DNA of 6,805 bases from Microcaldota archaeon. Lineage in GTDB: Archaea > Micrarchaeota > Micrarchaeia > Burarchaeales > Burarchaeaceae. The notes under the pieces are model-generated. The model saw only the letters and a program-made list of their open reading frames with translations, did no database searches and was not told where the DNA came from. Where the stretch lies: positions 1-6,805 of the forward strand of contig QMVF01000041.1 of NCBI GenBank assembly GCA_003660965.1. Direction: 5' to 3'. Both the position numbers and the translations under genes were made by a program. Below, one piece after another: positions 3,910-6,805 of the stretch (position 1 is its first letter; the number at the start of each line of letters is the position of its first letter).

Positions 3910-6489
3910 ATGGCGGCAAACCCACAAAATAAGCCAGGTTCTGGAAAGAAGCTAAGGGATTTTCTCGGCCTTAAAATATCCAAGCAATCCTATATTTTCA
4001 ACATACGGAGACGCTTCGAATATGTGCTGGAATTCAAGCCCCAGAAAAAACCCGAGGGCATAGAGATTTTCAGACAGATTGCCCAGAAGCATATAAAGGA
4101 GCTAATGAGTCTCGATGCAAAACGTGTAGGAGATCTTTCCAAAATTCCAAGAAGCCCCGCAGTTCCAAAGGGCATTATGCTCGGGCTCGCCTTTCTCATA
4201 TTATTCATAATCGGAATCCTCCTCTACTTCCTCTTCTTCCTAGGCCCAGCAACACCTCTGCTTCCTCCAGAGGCGCCGCCCGGTTCTTCATTCAGCATCT
4301 TTGGCAAGACAAGTGATATTATCTGGTATGGTCAGGTTGTACCTGCCACCGGGCTTCCCAATTCAATAGGCGTAGCCTCTGTTTCATTATCCTCCGAAAA
4401 CATAACCAAAGCAAACCTCTCCCTCTTCTTCTTCGATTCCCCGATTGCAGATCGTGTTGTTTTCGTTGAATCAAGAAGCACGGGATCAGCACTAACTCAA
4501 AATTTCAGTACTGCACTGGAAACCCTTCTTGATGAAAACAATCAGATTCTGGAACGCGAGCATCTGGACCAGCTACAGCACTCTCCCTCCGCACTCACAG
4601 TCTATGTGTTTTTCTCAGATTCAGGCTATATGCCCGCATCCATCGTTGGTCTTGAAAAAGGAAAGGACATGCTCAATCTAACAAAAGAAGGAGACATACT
4701 TCTGTTTGCAGGTTTTGCGCTCACCGACGTTGAACTCCCTGATGGTACTATCGCGCCGGTAGACCCTGGAGTTCTCCAATCAAATTACGGTCTTTCCTTT
4801 CAAAGAATCGCATCGGGCTACGTTCCCTCCTCCCACTTAGCCGGCTCCTTCATCATTGATGATGACATTCTAGTTGCCTCCTTTGAAGAACTGGGCAGTA
4901 AAGGCAAAATCGTAATAATACCCAAAACACTTTCTCGTGGCTGGAATGACAATGTTACTGCTGCTGCTGAAGACTTTTTTGATATAATTGCTCACGCCTC
5001 CTGGTTGAAACCCGTGCTAAATGGCTCAATCCTTCTGAATTCTTCAGAAGCAGCCGGAAGCGCCTCCCTTACAACCTCTCCCAACCCAGAACATATGAAC
5101 ATAACCCTGTATCCGTTTGTCACAGCCAACATACGCGATACAAACAACCGTACTTTCCTGCATTCAGTGATTTTCCCCCCTTCCGACCCCTTGATAGGCG
5201 GCGGAATTCTTTCTCACGAACCCCAGGCTCTTCCTACTGAAATCAGTGGAAAAAAGCTCAAAATAGACGGTAGCAAGCTTTCCCAGATCAGCACCGCCAT
5301 GAGCTTGGAAGTCTACTCAGAGGGCAACCGCATACGCCGCGAAGACATAAGAACCCCAGTTAGCGCCAATCTGCAGTATGATTATTTTGTAGACCTTCCA
5401 CCGGGGGATTACGTACTCGCTCTAAAAAATAGCGCAAGCGGAAAGGTTTATGCAAAATCATACCTTCACGTGCCCTTGCTTACAGTAGAAAAAATATTCT
5501 CTGATTGGAATGAAGGGCACTTTGGCTTTAAGTTGCTCGCAGATGGAGTTCCCTTTGAAGAAAGCATAAACCTTGATGCTATAAGCGCGCAGTTTGATGG
5601 AGCCCCAGTTATGAATCTGGAAAAAGAAGAAGACCTTATAGTTTTTGAAGTAACTCCCGCACCCGTTCCAGCAGGAAACCATGAGTTCACATTCACTTTC
5701 GGAACAAGTTCTCAGACATTAGAGGCAACCTATACTCCGAGAAGAAACTGGTGGGATGAAACAGAGTATCAACTTGGAATTCTTATAGTTGCCATAGTTT
5801 TCTTCATAGGGTACTCGTTAAAACGCCCAGACGTGGAAACCTATTCCCTTGACGTGCCTGACTTTCCCCCACTATCGAAGATATCTATTCCGGTTAAAAA
5901 AAGCGCGGTGCTCGAGCTATTCAATTCAGTTAACAGCGATTACAAATGGGAGTACATGCCCCTAAAGATAAGCGAAATCAAATCAGGGTTCAGAAAGATG
6001 TATTACAAGGGTAAAGGAATACGAATTGGTGATTACAATACTGAAAGAATTCTCAACAAGCTAGTTCAGGATGGAAGCGTGAAGAGCGTTCTGGGCCTTT
6101 ATGCGCTCTCTAGCTGGGAGGAGAAATCAGGAAGAAGTGTAAGATATCTTGCAATCTTCAGAAGAATGCGGGATGTTTTCGTAAACAATGCAATACGCTT
6201 TGAGGAGCTTAACTCTTCCAAACAATATGATACGCGCATTTCCGCCGGGGGCGGGATGCTCGTGCACATTTACGATCCCTCCCCTGAAACTCTAAACACC
6301 ATCCTTTCAAATTCAACTCAGCAAAGGCAGCTGCTTCTATTTGCAAACGATTCTGAAAAAGTCGAGTTTGAAGAGTCCTTGGAATCGACTTCGAAAGCAC
6401 GGGTGCTCATGAAGATGCTCATTTCTTCAGGGAGGCTTGCCCTAGTTACTGTATCCGAATTGGAAGCTTTCCTCAAAAAGATTTCCTGA
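3910..6489 (+). CDS. Large two-TM protein with a 500-residue outer region and a winged-helix-like cytoplasmic tail
   Basis: 859 residues. A basic N-terminal segment (1-87) is followed by TM1 (about 88-111), an outer region (about 113-619) and TM2 (about 620-636). A 220-residue C-terminal tail begins with SLKRPD. With lysine and arginine flanking both TMs on the same side, both ends are predicted cytoplasmic. The outer region starts with a Pro-rich linker (112-124). It continues as an alpha/beta part (about 160-370; strands VVFVES, LTVYVFF, DILLFAGF, IVIIPKT alternating with helices) that loosely recalls the glutamine-amidotransferase-like folds of GldG/IFT52-type proteins. It ends in beta-rich, Ig-like stretches (about 380-610, e.g. 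YFVDLPPGDYVLAL). Nine N-X-S/T sequons lie at 164-413, so N-glycosylation is possible. In the tail, about 680-735 resembles a winged helix (MPLKISEIKSGF, then DYNTERILNKLVQDGSV), followed by an alpha/beta module (about 745-859). It is the last operon gene and probably the channel, scaffold or receptor component. No known family is recognised. Confidence 0.85.
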   Translation: MAANPQNKPGSGKKLRDFLGLKISKQSYIFNIRRRFEYVLEFKPQKKPEGIEIFRQIAQKHIKELMSLDAKRVGDLSKIPRSPAVPKGIMLGLAFLILFIIGILLYFLFFLGPATPLLPPEAPPGSSFSIFGKTSDIIWYGQVVPATGLPNSIGVASVSLSSENITKANLSLFFFDSPIADRVVFVESRSTGSALTQNFSTALETLLDENNQILEREHLDQLQHSPSALTVYVFFSDSGYMPASIVGLEKGKDMLNLTKEGDILLFAGFALTDVELPDGTIAPVDPGVLQSNYGLSFQRIASGYVPSSHLAGSFIIDDDILVASFEELGSKGKIVIIPKTLSRGWNDNVTAAAEDFFDIIAHASWLKPVLNGSILLNSSEAAGSASLTTSPNPEHMNITLYPFVTANIRDTNNRTFLHSVIFPPSDPLIGGGILSHEPQALPTEISGKKLKIDGSKLSQISTAMSLEVYSEGNRIRREDIRTPVSANLQYDYFVDLPPGDYVLALKNSASGKVYAKSYLHVPLLTVEKIFSDWNEGHFGFKLLADGVPFEESINLDAISAQFDGAPVMNLEKEEDLIVFEVTPAPVPAGNHEFTFTFGTSSQTLEATYTPRRNWWDETEYQLGILIVAIVFFIGYSLKRPDVETYSLDVPDFPPLSKISIPVKKSAVLELFNSVNSDYKWEYMPLKISEIKSGFRKMYYKGKGIRIGDYNTERILNKLVQDGSVKSVLGLYALSSWEEKSGRSVRYLAIFRRMRDVFVNNAIRFEELNSSKQYDTRISAGGGMLVHIYDPSPETLNTILSNSTQQRQLLLFANDSEKVEFEESLESTSKARVLMKMLISSGRLALVTVSELEAFLKKIS

Positions 6490-6496
6490 TCTCCGC

Positions 6497-6805
6497 TCAG
6501 TGCCTTATATCCCCAAAATACTTGGTCTTTATGGGCCTTCCCAATAGGAAATTGAAGAATGCTTGAACATTTATTTTGGCAACTGACAAGTAGCCTTTCT
6601 GCTTGAACCTGCGCGTAGATGCATAAACTATAAGTTTAGGATCAATCCTTATCTTCCCTATCTTTTTAGCCCTCATCGACAGTTCAGTATCTTCAAAAAA
6701 ACTTATCTTGGTATTGAAGCCCTTCAATTTCTTAAAGTACTTCTTGCTGTAAGCGCAATTGTTCCCATAAAGCTGATATATTCCCAAAAGCGCACTCAGC
6801 CTCAC
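6497..6805 (-). CDS. C-terminal end of a family 2 glycosyltransferase (5' partial)
   Basis: 102 residues are visible and the frame is open to the window edge, so the N-terminal nucleotide-sugar-binding half is outside. YGNNCAYSKKYFKKLKGFN (13-31 from the edge) followed by FEDTELSMRAKKIGKI (37-52) is the classic C-terminal half of a GT-A fold family 2 enzyme. ED (38-39) is the catalytic-base motif and R45 lies in the usual 'ED.eL..R....G' context. STRRF...GYL (63-73) is the typical late motif, and the tail is moderately hydrophobic with a basic end. Such enzymes transfer a sugar from a nucleotide donor to a lipid or polysaccharide acceptor at the cytoplasmic membrane face; the acceptor here is unknown. 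It is convergent with the operon and very probably unrelated to it, unless it serves glycosylation of surface proteins. Confidence 0.85.
   Translation of the reverse strand: MRLSALLGIYQLYGNNCAYSKKYFKKLKGFNTKISFFEDTELSMRAKKIGKIRIDPKLIVYASTRRFKQKGYLSVAKINVQAFFNFLLGRPIKTKYFGDIRH

Larger units (their letters stand above)
371..6489 (+). other. Five-gene operon for a putative VirB4-powered membrane machine
   Basis: Five co-directional genes sit with junctions of 4 nt, 10 nt, a 4-nt overlap and 10 nt. The upstream gap carries a TATA-like box and the downstream neighbour is on the opposite strand, so the unit is closed at both ends. The products are the membrane-anchored VirB4 N-domain-like protein, the motor ATPase, the zinc-ribbon hairpin protein, the coiled-coil winged-helix protein and the large two-TM protein. 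All except the coiled-coil protein and the ATPase have TM segments. Co-transcription is inferred from spacing. Confidence 0.8.

Noticed and set aside
4399..5151. N-glycosylation sequons as proof of an outer, glycosylated domain
   Set aside because: Nine sequons occur in the outer region, but the predicted cytoplasmic tail has three in 220 residues, so the density is not clearly enriched and cannot serve as topology evidence.
1..6805. Search by eye for CRISPR arrays, tRNA or rRNA genes, insertion sequences and integration sites
   Set aside because: No regularly spaced repeats, cloverleaf-like segments, terminal inverted repeats or transposase/integrase motifs were seen; nearly the whole window is coding.

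Overview
The window looks archaeal and chromosomal. The case rests on four things: the family types present, an archaeal TATA-like promoter placed for a leaderless mRNA, purine-rich Shine-Dalgarno sites at several of the internal genes, and the absence of any bacterial-type promoter or mobile-element hallmark. The lineage cannot be fixed from this sequence. A DPANN-like or euryarchaeal genome is only a guess, from the compact layout and the poorly recognisable membrane proteins.

Layout: (1) Positions 2-334 (+) hold the C-terminal end of a multi-pass membrane protein that best resembles the archaeal TctA-like permease family. (2) A TATA-like box at 336-344 precedes a tight five-gene operon on the + strand, 371-6489, with junctions of +4, +10, -4 and +10 nt. 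Its genes are: a two-TM protein whose soluble part resembles the VirB4 N-terminal domain; a VirB4/HerA-class hexameric ATPase; a small zinc-binding protein with a TM hairpin; a cytosolic coiled-coil protein ending in a winged-helix-like domain; and an 859-residue protein with two TMs, a roughly 500-residue extracytoplasmic part and a 220-residue cytoplasmic tail. (3) Positions 6497-6805 (-) hold the C-terminal end of a family 2 glycosyltransferase, convergent with the operon and only 7 nt from it.

The operon is the point of interest. It reads as a self-contained membrane machine powered by a VirB4-type ATPase. In ordinary type IV secretion systems the VirB4 N-domain and motor are one polypeptide; here they appear split, with the N-domain fused to a VirB3/PrgI-like pair of TM helices. 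The other three genes match no type IV secretion component I recognise. Two of them carry probable DNA-binding (winged-helix-like) modules on the cytoplasmic side, and one carries a zinc ribbon. No relaxase, VirD4 coupling ATPase, VirB11, pilin, integrase or transposase is visible. The best reading is an undescribed or barely described archaeal DNA or protein translocation apparatus, analogous to but distinct from the crenarchaeal Ced import system. Substrate and direction cannot be read from the sequence.
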